Shown here: positions 33,504 to 44,427 of the stretch, in pieces
Position numbering within the stretch: the first letter of the stretch is position 1
Layout of the letters: each line of letters starts with the position of its first letter
Source of the DNA: Galdieria partita
Taxonomy: Eukaryota > Rhodophyta > Bangiophyceae > Galdieriales > Galdieriaceae
DNA: 64,000 nt
Direction of reading: 5' to 3'
Assembly: GCA_025991245.1 (NCBI GenBank)
Contig: BQMJ01000055.1
Coordinates: 62,001-126,000 of the forward strand
Made by a program: the position numbers and the translations under genes
The notes under the pieces: generated by a model
Seen by the model: the letters and a program-made list of their open reading frames with translations, nothing else
What the model was told of the DNA's origin: nothing
Databases searched by the model: none

Positions 33504-34991
33504 ATGACTGATAGGCCTGTTAGGTTCAATAGACGAACAAGCTTACGGGGTCGTTCACAGACACTTGGTTCTAGTGACCATCTCACTGGAAACGGCAACA
33601 ACTCTCGCTCTTCTTCAAGAAACTCGTCTTTTCAAAACTTCTTTCCACCAGAAGACATGAACGACTTGGAGTCGGGACGCTCTTCATCTTTCATTCAGAA
33701 CGGAAATGGTACAGAATACGAGCAAACTTATTCTTCCAAGTTTGGGCTGAAACGCTTTCAACCCAAGTTAGGGTTCTTGTGGTGCTGGTTGTTTGTCAGA
33801 AGGGCTTCAACTGCACTTTCCAACTGGATTAACTTTGTTTTCTTGAGAAATATAAGAATCTTTCGAATAGTGGTCGCAACTATTGTTGTCTTGCTGGGGT
33901 TTTTATTCATCTTTTCCTTTGGGATTCAATGGGAGTTCCGTAAGGAAAGAAATGGCGTGTATTTTCAGCTACAGTGGCGAGATTTGAACGACAACTTGGA
34001 AGATTCTCCTGGGCCATGGATTTTTGGAGTCGTTGCTGACCTTGACAAAAACTCAAGAGTATCCAAAGACGATTCTCGTGTAAATGGTGTTTGGAAAAGC
34101 TATTTTAAAAGGGGAAAACTTGCGCGAACGGAAGATTCTAGTTTTGTTGTGGAATGGCTGGACCAAAAAGAAGGTGTTGAGATACTTACCAAGATAAGTG
34201 AGGATGGAAGAGGGATGGAGCTTTCGGATCTATGTCGCTTTCAGAACAAAACCTTTGCACCAGATGATCGCACAGGAATTATTTATGAAATAGTTAATCC
34301 ACTTGGTGGAATCAATGGAATTTCTGGTGCTCCTTATGCTGCTACACGATATGTATTGCCTGATGGAAATGGAAATGATGTGAAGGGCTTCAAAGGTGAA
34401 TGGATGACAGTAAAAGATGGCTATCTTTACGTCGGAGGTCATGGAAGGGAACGAACAGATGCTAAGAATGGTACACAGATCGAGTCCTACAATCCTATGT
34501 GGATAAAAAGAATTGATTCTCGAGGCAATATTGAACACATAGATTGGTCAGATAATTACAATTCAGTAAGAAAAGCTGTTGGAGCAAGTTTTCCAGGATA
34601 TTTAGAGAATGAAGCTGTACTTTGGAGTAGTCGAAGACGAAGTTGGATATTTCTTCCTCGACGGTGGTCATTAGAACCATATGATGACGAAAAGAATGAG
34701 TTCAGAGGTTGGAATAAGATCGTCGTTTGCGATGAAAGTTTTTCTGACATTCGAATGGTGAACTTGGACATGGAACTTGAAGAGGAAAAGGGCTTTTCTA
34801 GTGCCAGATTTGTTCCAGGATCCAAGGAGACGTTGATATGTGCACTTCGAACGATCGAGCATGAGGAGAAAAGGGTTTATGCAACATATATGACTATTTT
34901 TTCCGTTGAGTCCGGAAGTGTTGTGCTTCCAGATATTTTGATTGGTAACCAAAAGTATGAAGGCATAGAGTTTTTAGCAGGAAGTTTGTAA
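33504..34991 (+). CDS. CANT1: Calcium-activated nucleotidase (CANT1/SCAN apyrase family), type II membrane protein
   Basis: Single exon, 495 residues. After a Ser-rich cytosolic N-terminus there is one transmembrane segment (about residues 120-142, VVATIVVLLGFLFIFSF). The lumenal five-bladed propeller has the family motifs DDRTGIIYEI, GFKGEWMTVKD, LYVGGHGRE, NPMWIKRID, GYLENEAVLWS, WIFLPRRWS, GFSSARFVPG and KYEGIEFL. In animals this enzyme sits in the ER/Golgi and hydrolyses UDP and GDP released by glycosyltransferases, which drives nucleotide-sugar exchange. The window also encodes two Golgi-type glycosyltransferases, but they are not clustered with it. Confidence 0.92.
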   Translation: MTDRPVRFNRRTSLRGRSQTLGSSDHLTGNGNNSRSSSRNSSFQNFFPPEDMNDLESGRSSSFIQNGNGTEYEQTYSSKFGLKRFQPKLGFLWCWLFVRRASTALSNWINFVFLRNIRIFRIVVATIVVLLGFLFIFSFGIQWEFRKERNGVYFQLQWRDLNDNLEDSPGPWIFGVVADLDKNSRVSKDDSRVNGVWKSYFKRGKLARTEDSSFVVEWLDQKEGVEILTKISEDGRGMELSDLCRFQNKTFAPDDRTGIIYEIVNPLGGINGISGAPYAATRYVLPDGNGNDVKGFKGEWMTVKDGYLYVGGHGRERTDAKNGTQIESYNPMWIKRIDSRGNIEHIDWSDNYNSVRKAVGASFPGYLENEAVLWSSRRRSWIFLPRRWSLEPYDDEKNEFRGWNKIVVCDESFSDIRMVNLDMELEEEKGFSSARFVPGSKETLICALRTIEHEEKRVYATYMTIFSVESGSVVLPDILIGNQKYEGIEFLAGSL

Positions 34992-35348
34992 AATGTTGTT
35001 TGGAAGGATGCAATTTTTGTATGACATAGAATAGTTGGGTCGATATTGAAATTACAAAGAGAGCGAAGATATGTTCCATTCATCCAACCTGTGTGCGACA
35101 TAACAAACAGTCGAATTGGAAAGATTGTTCACAACTTTGGATTGGGTTTTCACGGACAGAGCAATATCTTAGAGTGTCTCTAAGTGCAAATGATGATAAT
35201 AAATTTTAAGAGATAATAAAGCATCCAAGAATAATTTGGTTTTTACAATACAAAGCAAATAAATGCAACCATAGAACGACATATGAATATTCAGTTGACT
35301 CTCACGTTTTCTCTCTCTCTCTCTACAAATAGATCAGCCTGCCATAAT
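34992..35348. other. Intergenic region between convergent CANT1 and RING genes
   Basis: 357 bp, AT-rich, with both 3' ends and a short CT microsatellite. I see no gene in it. Confidence 0.5.
35311..35324. repeat. Short (CT)7 microsatellite
   Basis: Seven CT units lie just beyond the RING gene stop, on the 3' side of both flanking genes. Confidence 0.8.
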
Positions 35349-36059
35349 TTATCTCGACGAATGGTCTTTATGAACTAGTTTACTCCAGAGTCGTCTAAAA
35401 ATATTCCTTTTCGATCTGACAGGTGGCTCCAAAGCCCTCCTTCTCTGTTCTCTATTATACAGTGCTCTTGTGCGATTGCTTGCGTTGCCAATACTACTTC
35501 CACTTTCGTTACGATGTGTACGACCAGTGTGGAATGGTTCGCTCACTTCATGAAACACAAGTTTTAAAAACGAAGAAAACTGCAGAATCCCGTGTTTTAT
35601 ATGTCTTCCTGGTTGTAGAAACAACAGTCGCGTTGTTCTTCGAATTCCGTCCGAAAAATGGACCCTCATCATTTGATAGTGTTGGCTTGGTCTATTTCCT
35701 TCTTCTTCTGCTGCTATCAACTGTCTGTCTGATTGCTTAGAAACTTGCTGAAAGTCAAACTGTGGCAATAAAGTACGACATATGGGACAGTGTTGGTGGT
35801 TAAGCAACCATTGTACGATACAATCACTATGAAAGAGATGTGAACAAGGCAACTCCAAAGCCCCATCTCCGGGAACTATCAACTCAAAACAGATGGCACA
35901 CGCAAAATCTTCTCCTGAGTCTTCCACTAAAGTGGTTTTCTTATTGATGTCTTCCTCCAGTTCATACACAGCGACTTTTCCTTCTTTCTCATCTGTTTGA
36001 CCAGTGTCTACTTTAGACTGTGTGTTACTGAAAGTAATCGAATCGACATAACTTGCCAT
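35349..36059 (-). CDS. RING-H2 E3 ubiquitin ligase
   Basis: Single exon, 236 residues. One RING-H2 finger spans about residues 54-96: CAIC, then C-x-H-LFH-x-x-C (PCSHLFHSDC), then CPIC, with the WLL element before the last pair. This is the ATL/RNF type that binds E2 enzymes. The remainder has no transmembrane segment or recognisable substrate-binding domain; the C-terminus is basic (RSKRNIFRRLWSKLVHK) and may contact a membrane or nucleic acid. The start lies 51 bp from the ATG of the divergent CBP3-like gene. Confidence 0.82.
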   Translation of the reverse strand: MASYVDSITFSNTQSKVDTGQTDEKEGKVAVYELEEDINKKTTLVEDSGEDFACAICFELIVPGDGALELPCSHLFHSDCIVQWLLNHQHCPICRTLLPQFDFQQVSKQSDRQLIAAEEEGNRPSQHYQMMRVHFSDGIRRTTRLLFLQPGRHIKHGILQFSSFLKLVFHEVSEPFHTGRTHRNESGSSIGNASNRTRALYNREQRRRALEPPVRSKRNIFRRLWSKLVHKDHSSR

Positions 36060-36110
36060 AATTTATAAAGTCCACATGAGAATGGATGTTTGGTTTTCAA
36101 GTTTGACAAA

Positions 36111-36986
36111 ATGAATCACATACTTTTTGGTCACAAGTTTCCTCAAACTTTGAAGGAAAGTGCACAATTTTGTACTTTTTCGAGTTCTATGGGTAGTTTT
36201 CGTTCCAGGTTGAAAGAAATCTGGCCCAAGTTATTTGATACCACGTTGCCTACGTCCAAGCAGTATACACTATTGAAACTTCTAGGTTTCTACTCCAAAG
36301 AAAGTCAGAGTATGGCAGCTGGTGCAAGATTGTATACGGATTGCATTAAGAGAACTGATGATGAACAATTTGGTCTTTTGAAAGCTCTGGAATTGGAACG
36401 AAAGTTTTTACCTCGTTTTCAGTCAACAGCTCTTCATTTTTGGCTTTCTTTGTGTAGGTTAAGAGCTGTTGGTCAACCTTTGGATGGCAAGACTCGACTA
36501 GAGTTGCCAGTTGGTGACCAAGTTGTATCTCCTGATAGGACAGTTTTTAGTGAACATCGCACCAAGTTGTGTCGTGAGTGCTCTCTTTTATCGAATGGCG
36601 CATATGATCGTTTTTGGCGTGAAATGAGTCGACGTTTGTATCAAGAGGAAGGATTGAATTCTCGTCAAGTATCGAAATATAGCACTGAGTTGGAAAAGAT
36701 CTTTTATGGTTCTTTATTATTGTTAGATGAATGTGCCAAACATGCGATGGAAGGTGACCAAGGAGCTTCTTTAAAGGAAGCCATTGACAAGGATTGGCGG
36801 TCGTTGGCAGTGGATGGTCCTCGAAAGTTGGCACTGGAACAATATATTAGGAGTTGTTTGAAAGAGTTGCAACGAGTTCCCGATGACGTAGTCTTACAAG
36901 GAACTATGTGGTTGAGAGTTATTATGCCGAACAAAATGGATATGGCAAAAGGCTTACAAAATCTTTTGAAGGAAAATAAATGCTAA
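36111..36986 (+). CDS. Ubiquinol-cytochrome c chaperone, CBP3/UQCC1 family
   Basis: Single exon, 291 residues. CBP3/UQCC1 binds newly made cytochrome b at the mitochondrial ribosome and starts assembly of complex III. The conserved pattern is present: LHFWLSLCRLRAVG, then FWREMSRRLYQEEGL, then ELEKIFYGSLLLLDE, and the final YIRSCLKELQRVPDD with L-x-G-x-x-W. About 60 residues precede the domain; they contain CTFSSSMGSFRSRLKE, a plausible matrix-targeting helix. An alternative start further upstream has no ATG. The stop codon is followed almost at once by the PFAS gene. Confidence 0.78.
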   Translation: MNHILFGHKFPQTLKESAQFCTFSSSMGSFRSRLKEIWPKLFDTTLPTSKQYTLLKLLGFYSKESQSMAAGARLYTDCIKRTDDEQFGLLKALELERKFLPRFQSTALHFWLSLCRLRAVGQPLDGKTRLELPVGDQVVSPDRTVFSEHRTKLCRECSLLSNGAYDRFWREMSRRLYQEEGLNSRQVSKYSTELEKIFYGSLLLLDECAKHAMEGDQGASLKEAIDKDWRSLAVDGPRKLALEQYIRSCLKELQRVPDDVVLQGTMWLRVIMPNKMDMAKGLQNLLKENKC

Positions 36987-37024
36987 AGAGACATGAAACC
37001 GAATTGGTCAAAAGAAGAACAACG

Positions 37025-40000
37025 ATGGACGTCGGGAACTGCGAAAACTTTGCTATTTACGCCTTTGGTTTCCAATCCAGCGTTGTTGGTTTGGAAGCTC
37101 GTTCTAGAAAGTACCTTTCAACATGTTCCACGTTTGTCCGAGTATCAAGACTGCGACTGCTGCACTCAACGTGTTCGTCATTTTTGGGACTTTCTCAAGC
37201 AAAAGGACACTCACGTGAATCATCGAGATTCAACTACGGCGTTCCTATTATGAAGTTACAAGAGACGAAGAACCAATCGGAAGCCATAACAAACAAACAA
37301 AGCACTGAGACCTTTCAAATCTTGTATCGGAGCCATCAAAAGGATACAGAACAGTTGAATAGAGCACTTTTGCAGTGCACCACAAGGAAGGAATTACCCC
37401 CAATAGTTCAAATCAAACAAGAGTACTGCTTTTATATTGAATTTTCTAAAGTACCTACTCAAGAAGAGGTATTATGATATCTTTCTGTTTGTTGATTGCC
37501 TTTGAAAACTTTGGATTAGGAGACACGACTGTATTGGCTTCTTTCAGATCCTCTTCATGAAAATAGTTTATCCAAAATATCATCTTTTCCTAGCACAAAT
37601 CTCAATCCTTGTTTTTCTTTGGAAGTAGGTCCTAGACTTAATTTTCAAACGGCGTGGAGTTCCAATGCCGTGACGATATGCCACTCATGTGGAATAAGTT
37701 GCATCGAGAGAATTGAGCGTTCTAAAAGGTTTTATTATGTTGTATTTCAATCTATCTATTCTTATTCTTTTGTAATAACTTAGATATTTCTTGGAATTTT
37801 CCAGTTGTGACAGCGAAACTTTGCAGCAAATAATGGAGCAGTTTACAGACACAATACATGATCGAATGACTGAAATGGTATTTTGGAAATTGTTTAATGA
37901 TTCTGTGCTCATAACAAATTGTATTTAGGTTTATTCCAATCCCTTGAAAAACTTTGAAACTCCTGAACGAGCAGCTCCTATCCAAATTGTTCCATTGAAA
38001 GAACAAGGAATGGCTGCATTGAAAGAGTTGAATCAAGTTCTTGGTTTAGGAATGGATGAATGGGATATGAAGTGAGTCGGCATTCTTTGAAGTGAAGTCA
38101 TTTTCATTCTTTTATAGTTATTATTATGACATGTTTGTGAATGAGTTGAAACGCAATCCCACTCAAGTTGAGTTGTTTGATATTGCACAAAGCAACTCGG
38201 AGCATTCAAGGCATTGGTTTTTTAGAGGCAGAATATTTCTGAATGGAGAAGAAATGCCGACATCCTTACTTGATATGGTTAGAGAAACTTGGCAGAAGAG
38301 TCCTTATCCCTCAGTTTTAGCATTTTGTGACAATTCTTCTTCGATTATTGGTGATAGTCAATGTTGGATGTGGTCTCCTGAGAAACCTGGCAAGTCTCTT
38401 TTGAATGTCTTATGTCAAACTTATTGGATATATAACAAGGGTTTCCATCCAAGTTGATTCCAAATGTACAAGATATGGATATTACTTGTACTGCAGAGAC
38501 TCACAACTTTCCTTGTGGTGTTGCCCCTTTTCCTGGAGCTGAAACGGGTTCTGGTGGTCGTCTTCGAGACATGTCAGCTACAGGAGTTGGTTCATTGGTG
38601 CTTGCAGGTACTGCAGGTTATTCTGTTGGCAATTTAAACCTTCCAGGTATGAAGAAGCTTTCAGTTTATATTGTAATGAATATATACTGAAATAATATAG
38701 ATGAGCATTTTGATTGGGAAGACGAGTCTTTTTCATATCCCACTCATTTGGCTTCTTGTCTGAAGATATTGATTGAAGCATCTAATGGTGCTTCCGATTA
38801 TGGAAACAAATTTGGTGAGCCTCTGATTGCTGGATTTACGAGATCATTTGGAATGAGGTTATCCAATGGAGAGAGGAGAGAATACATCAAACCCATTATG
38901 TTCTCTGGTGGTATTGGTCAAATGCAACATCGACATGCTCATAAAGAGTCTCCCCAAGTGGGTATGTTGATAGTAAAGATAGGAGGGCCTGCCTATCGGT
39001 ATGTTGATAGTGATTGTTTTCTTTATACTTTGTTTGTTTCGAATATACTGAAATATTTGTATAGAATTGGAATGGGAGGAGGTGCTGCTTCTTCCATGTA
39101 TCAAGGTGAGAATAAGCAAGATTTGGATTTTGGTGCCGTTCAAAGAGGAGATGCAGAGATGGAACAAAAGGTAATTATCTTATGGGATATTTGTTTGATT
39201 GTATAAATAGTTTAAAAAATAAGACTTATCGAGTGATACGAAGTTGTGTCGAACTTGGAGAAAACAATCCTATCGTATCTATTCATGATCAAGGCGCTGG
39301 AGGAAATTGTAATGTGGTTAAGGAACTTATCTATCCATCTGGAGCTCGCATAGATATTCGAAAGCTATGGATTGGAGACAAAACATTATCTGTTTTAGAA
39401 CTATGGGGAGCTGAATATCAAGAACAATATGGTCTTCTCATACGACCTGAGTCTGAAGAGTTGTTTTCAAACATCTGTGCCAGAGAAAATGTCACTGCTA
39501 GTTATATTGGAACTATTGATGGAAGTGGAAGAATTGTTGTATTTGACTCGGAAACACAACAAACGGCTGTGGACATGGAACTGGAAAGAGTATTAGGAAA
39601 ACTTCCTCGAAAGTGTTTCTATGATGAAGTCACTCAACACGAGGGCTCTAAACCGTTGAATATTTCTTATTTGTTGAAAAATGAATGGCAAAAATATAGC
39701 GACAATGAAAGGAAATCCACATTTATGAATGTCTTTCAAAAAATTTTGAGATTGCCTAGCGTTGGCTCTAAAGCATTCTTGACAAACAAGGTTGTTAGGA
39801 CTACATATATTGTTGTGCGAATTGGCTAATTGTATTGAATGTTCATGGATAACTAGGTTGATCGTTCTGTGACTGGTTTAGTTGCACAACAACAATGTGT
39901 AGGCCCACTACAACTTCCATTGGCAGATTGTGCTGTTGTAGCTATGAGTTATTTTGGTGAAACGGGAATAGTAACAGCCATAGGAGAACAATGTATCAAG

Positions 40001-42182
40001 GTAGGACGGATTCAAGAGTTCATTGTTTTAGAAGCTGATATCTATATCGATGTTTTTTGAAGAGTCTTCTATCACCTGCCGCAATGGCTAGAATGGCAGT
40101 AGCTGAAATGATAACCAATATGGCTGCTTGTAAAATAACAAATCTTTCAAGTATTCGTTGTGAAGCCAACTGGATGTGGCCAGCAAAGATGTCAGGAGAA
40201 GGTGCTCATATATATCAGGCAGTGAAAAGTTTAAGAGATACTTTAATATCATTAGGTATAGCCGTGGATGGTGGAAAAGACAGTCTTTCCATGGTATGTA
40301 TAGTTTATATATGAGCACTTCATTTGACTGAATGTTCTTCTAGGCAACCAAAGTTGTTTCATCTGACAATGATGTACAACTGGTCAAAGCTCCAGGGACT
40401 TTGGTTTTGAGTGGCTATGCGTTCGTACCAAATATACGAAAGAAACTCACTCCCGATATAAAGCGCCCCGGAAAGAGTGGAATACTGTATATCGACCTCT
40501 CCAATGGCAAGCGTAGATTAGGTGCTAGTGCCTTTAGTCAAGTACATAAACAATTGGGAGATGAATGTCCTGACTTGGATGACTTTTCATTACTGAAGAA
40601 AGCTTTTGATGCTGTTCAATCTTTTATAGAACAAGGCGTAGCGTTATCTTATCATGATGTTGGTGAAGGTAAGAAATAAGGTCGGTGATGAGAATTGTAT
40701 AAATATATTGTTTAGGTGGATTACTTACGGCTCTAGCGGAAATGGCGATGGCTGGAAATTGTGGTTTGGATATTTGTTTTGCCAATCAAGAACATTCTCC
40801 TTTTGCATTCTTTTTTGCGGAAGAAGCTGGTATGCTCGTTGAGGTGGAAGACCATCAACTGGAATCTATCTTAATCCAATTGCGTGGAGATCAGTTACCT
40901 TGTTGGTTGGCAGCTATTACTACGAATGATTTCAAAATACAAATTCAATACAATGGAGAGAATCTCATGGAGAGGGATGTGAGAGATATTCGTTCCATTT
41001 GGGAGTGTACAAGTTTTCAACTGGAAAAGTTGCAGGTGAGGCCTTTCTATAAGAATGCTTTCAATCTCTCTTTGGACACTGATTGCAACATTTAGGCCAA
41101 TGTATCTTGTGTAGTAGCGGAAAGAAAGAGTCGATTGTTACAAACTGGACCTCATTATTATCTTAGTTTTCAGCCTCAGATGACTAGTTCAGCTATTCTT
41201 GATGCTCCTAGAAAGCACAAAGTAGCCATTATTCGTGTGGAAGGAACCAACGGGGATCGAGAGCTTGCCGTAGCCTTTTATTTAGCAGGTTTTGAAGTAT
41301 GGGATGTTCATATGAAGGATATTGAAAATGGTTCCGTTTCTTTGGATTCCTTTTCAGGAGTTGCTTTTCCAGGAGGATTTTCTTTTGCAGATGTACTCGA
41401 CTCTAGCAAAGGTTGGGCTGGTATTATTCGTTATTTACCTCAGGTTGGTTTGCAAGTCCTTTCATGTTTCTTTTGATGAAAATGATTCTCTCATCCAATA
41501 TTTAGGTTCGAGCAGAGTTTGAACGATTCTATAAGAGAAAGGATACCTTTTCTTTGGGAGTATGCAATGGTTGTCAATTGATGGCTTGGTTGGGATGGAT
41601 TCCTAACCAGAATAACACTGAGTCTTCACAAGCACTTTTTATTCAAAACAAAAGTGGTCGTTTTGAAAGTCGTTTTAGTACTGTCAAGGTAATGGATGAT
41701 TGCTGGAGATAGATTGGATTGTCATTTGTTATTAGATATTATCTTCTGTTTCCATTATGCTTCGTGGAATGGAAAACTCCGTGTTGGGAATTTGGTGTGC
41801 TCATGGAGAAGGACAAACGGTATTCACTAGCGAAAGTCATTATGAACGAGTTATCGAATTGGGATTGGCTCCTATTCGTTATGTCAATGAAGGAGGATTT
41901 CCAACGGAAGATTATCCAATGAATCCCAATGGTTCCAGACAAGGAATAGCAGGCAAGTAATTTATTTTCTTTTTCATAGTTTCCAATTGTGTCTTGATAG
42001 CACTTTGTTCTTTGGATGGAAGACATTTGGCATTGATGCCTCATCCTGAAAGAGTGATATTTCCTTGGCAATGGAGTTACTATCCACAAGTATTTCCTCA
42101 AGATACGAGTCCTTGGTTAAGAATGTTTCAAAATGCGAGAGAGTGGTGTGAACAACAATCAGTCATTCATTCATTTAGATAA
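37025..42182 (+). CDS. PFAS: Phosphoribosylformylglycinamidine synthase (FGAR amidotransferase), 17 exons
   Basis: Catalyses the fourth step of purine synthesis, FGAR + glutamine + ATP to FGAM. Exons: 37025-37468, 37520-37728, 37784-37877, 37929-38071, 38118-38389, 38440-38646, 38701-38998, 39065-39170, 39224-39790, 39857-40000, 40063-40293, 40344-40668, 40716-41035, 41096-41443, 41506-41688, 41736-41952 and 42001-42182; total 1429 codons, exactly in frame. The N-terminal domain, the two FGAM-synthase ATP domains ([40 protein letters not shown]-type [17 protein letters not shown]-like [11 protein letters not shown]) and the GATase with [11 protein letters not shown] (nucleophile Cys) and MPHPER are all present. 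Introns 5 and 16 are GC-AG. About 75 residues before the domain are Ser-, Cys- and Arg-rich, so plastid or mitochondrial import is likely. An ATG at 36980 overlaps the upstream stop and is a weaker start. Confidence 0.95.
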
Positions 42183-42949
42183 ACGAGCAATATACAGCTG
42201 AGACTCATCACAATAATATTCCAAAGACATATTCATTCCTTTCAACAACTGTTGCCATTCTTGTTGGTTTGGCAAAAGATGAGGTACCATTTGAGGATCC
42301 TTGTCATGTAGTTGTCGTACAAAGGAACGTCCCATGGGGTGACTCACTAGTATTTTTCCGTTCTCCTTTAATACGTTATAAGCTACACCAAGTACTGCCT
42401 TTTGATCGATAAAGTTACCAAACACTGCATTGAACAACAACTTGTCCCAGTTTCCATGTTCTTTCTCCAACTCTAGAAAGTCAGAGTAAATAGCTGGACA
42501 TTCAGGAAACCTTTTTTTTGCCTCTTCCAACATAGCTTCACTACAGTCACATAGAAATATTTGAGACAATGGAACGTATTTATGAAGAAAAGGTATCATG
42601 GCTCCTGTTCCACAACCTACGTCCATCAACTTGTCTTGTGGTTCCAACAACAGCTCTGCAGCTAAAAAGCTCAACTCTTTTATACACTCATACGTATACA
42701 ATCAAGAAACAACTACTTGCCAATCTTTTCCATTCTTTGTTGCACAGCCTCTGGAATGGGACGCAAAAAGTTTTCAACTTGCTGATTGAATATATTGGAC
42801 TGCACTATACGGTGCTGTTGCTTTGAGTTGTCCTTCTCTTCCATTCGTACCTTTGTACAACCGCTTAATACTCTTTTATGGAACAGATTGAACCGTTTAT
42901 TTCTCAAAGCTAAAGTAGGAACAAAGGCTGTGATAGGTAGTTGGCTCAT
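42171..42949 (-). CDS. Class I SAM-dependent methyltransferase, substrate unknown
   Basis: Exons 42949-42721 and 42676-42171 (244 residues). The SAM-binding motif I is LMDVGCGTGAM, motif II-like acidic end is FLCDCSEAMLEEAKKRFP, and a motif IV/post region is ENGKILVSHPMG. The single intron needs a GC donor (G|GCAAGT) to keep frame in MEKI|ELSFL; any GT in reach gives a stop. The first ~35 residues (MSQLPITAFVPTLALRNKRF and on) look like an organelle-targeting sequence; starting at the ATG at 42844 would remove them. The first ATG overlaps the stop of the upstream GT2 gene as ATGA. Its last 12 bases overlap the end of PFAS on the other strand. Substrate cannot be told from sequence. Confidence 0.72.
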
Positions 42950-44408
42950 GATGATTTCCAACAATCGAAAACAGTTTCACACGTTTTTCGATTGCGAACA
43001 ATGCTCCAAAGAAGATGGGCTATTCCGTACTGTTCTAAAATACAATCATTTTCATTATGGACGACTGCTCAAGTATTCTCATTGGGTTTCCACTTACTCA
43101 TACGAATCAGCCTTATTACCCAACATTTCACAGAATATTCGTTGATCATGCCAAACAAAGAAAGTATCAACCTAATGAAAGACCATCTCATTCACAACAG
43201 ACTTTTTCATGACTTGATTACCATAAACATCGATGAAACCAAGTAAACTGTATCATCAATCTCACACGAAAAGTACGATGTTTCTTATAAAACAAAACCT
43301 AAAAGACTCTCTCAATCTTCAACATCCCTCTTTTCTGTCTATCAACGCACTCCCATTTCTCCTCGTTGTCTTTCTTGTTCCATCGACTTTTCTAAATCCG
43401 ATATCGTCCATGCAGGCTTGAAATGAAAAGCAATTGCTTGCTTTACAAAGTATCGTGGAATCTTCATATTCCTTTTTCAACTCTTGTCATGCTCTCTTTC
43501 TCTCTCTTCTTTTGTCTAATAAGGGCTTACCTCAAACGTTCTCCCAACTCCAAATCTTCCCAACCGTACTTTTGAAAATCAGCATCAAACATACCACTTT
43601 TTATAAATAAATGCTTTCCAACTGCAGCATTGCTAGTACAAAAGAATGCTCTGCTGGCATCCGTCCACCATCGAAAACTAGAGCAACATCAACAACTATG
43701 CAATATTCCCATAGGTAAGTGCTCATACCGATATCTGGTTTGTTGTGAGATATGATCAATCCAATAAACTGGACCCACACTAAGACAACCTAAACTTTCT
43801 CGATGTCTTTTCCAATGCGCATATAGAAACCCTGGCTTTGCAATCACGTCGCTATCCACAAAAACTAGCAACCTTCCCAATGAAGCAATCACACCTGCAT
43901 TCCTAGCTCTTCCAGGTCCACCATTGTGTGATAGTCGAAGCAGACGTACCCGGGGGAATTGTTCTGTACCCAGTCTCAGTAGTTGTGTGATAAATCATAA
44001 CAAACACTCACTATTCCACTGTTGTACAAGTGTTGGTGTGCCATCGGTAGAACCATCGTCAACAACGATGACTTCAAAACTTTCACTCGGAGGCAACTGT
44101 TGACAATCCAAGGCATTGAGACAATGAAATAACAACTCTGCTCTATTATAAGTGGGTACAATAACACTGATGGATAACTCCTTGGGTTGGATTTCAAGAC
44201 TGTTCCAGCTATATCCTGCAACAGTATAATTCAAGCGTTTCTTGAAAGTAGGTTTAAAGAATATCTGAGACAACCTATTTTTGTAGCTTTTGCAGTTTCT
44301 GAACCGAAAGCCATAAAGCCCATGGATACTCGTCTGAAAGAACAAATCTTTCATGAGGTGCCTTTTATTATGGCAAAGGTCAACATTCGATGGTAAAGTA
44401 CAACCCAT
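42946..44408 (-). CDS. GT2-family glycosyltransferase, seven exons
   Basis: Exons 44408-44012, 43963-43729, 43677-43531, 43471-43351, 43298-43222, 43171-43104 and 43064-42946; 387 residues, exactly in frame. The GT-A fold motifs are ISVIVPTYNRAELL, the first acidic motif VIVVDDGSTDGTP, NGGPGRARNAG, the DxD-like FVDSDVI, and WEDLELGERL (the ED of the catalytic base). The late exons are supported by the family pattern RGEMG|VLFYKKHRT, where splicing replaces an early stop. The last two exons rest on splice sites and frame only (C-terminal FDCWKSS), so the tail is less sure. The start codon is 19 bp after the CstF-77 stop on the same strand. Soluble or peripheral; acceptor unknown. Confidence 0.75.
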
Positions 44409-44427
44409 ATTTCTAATCCATCTCTCA

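Noticed and set aside
38401-38457. Apparent stop codon and frameshift inside PFAS, suggesting a pseudogene.
   Set aside because: A 50-bp GC-AG intron (38390-38439) restores the frame and the conserved sequence; all 17 exons sum to an exact multiple of three.
42965-43145. Plus-strand open frames over the GT2/methyltransferase junction.
   Set aside because: They are antisense to the last GT2 exons, and no ATG-initiated version resembles a family.
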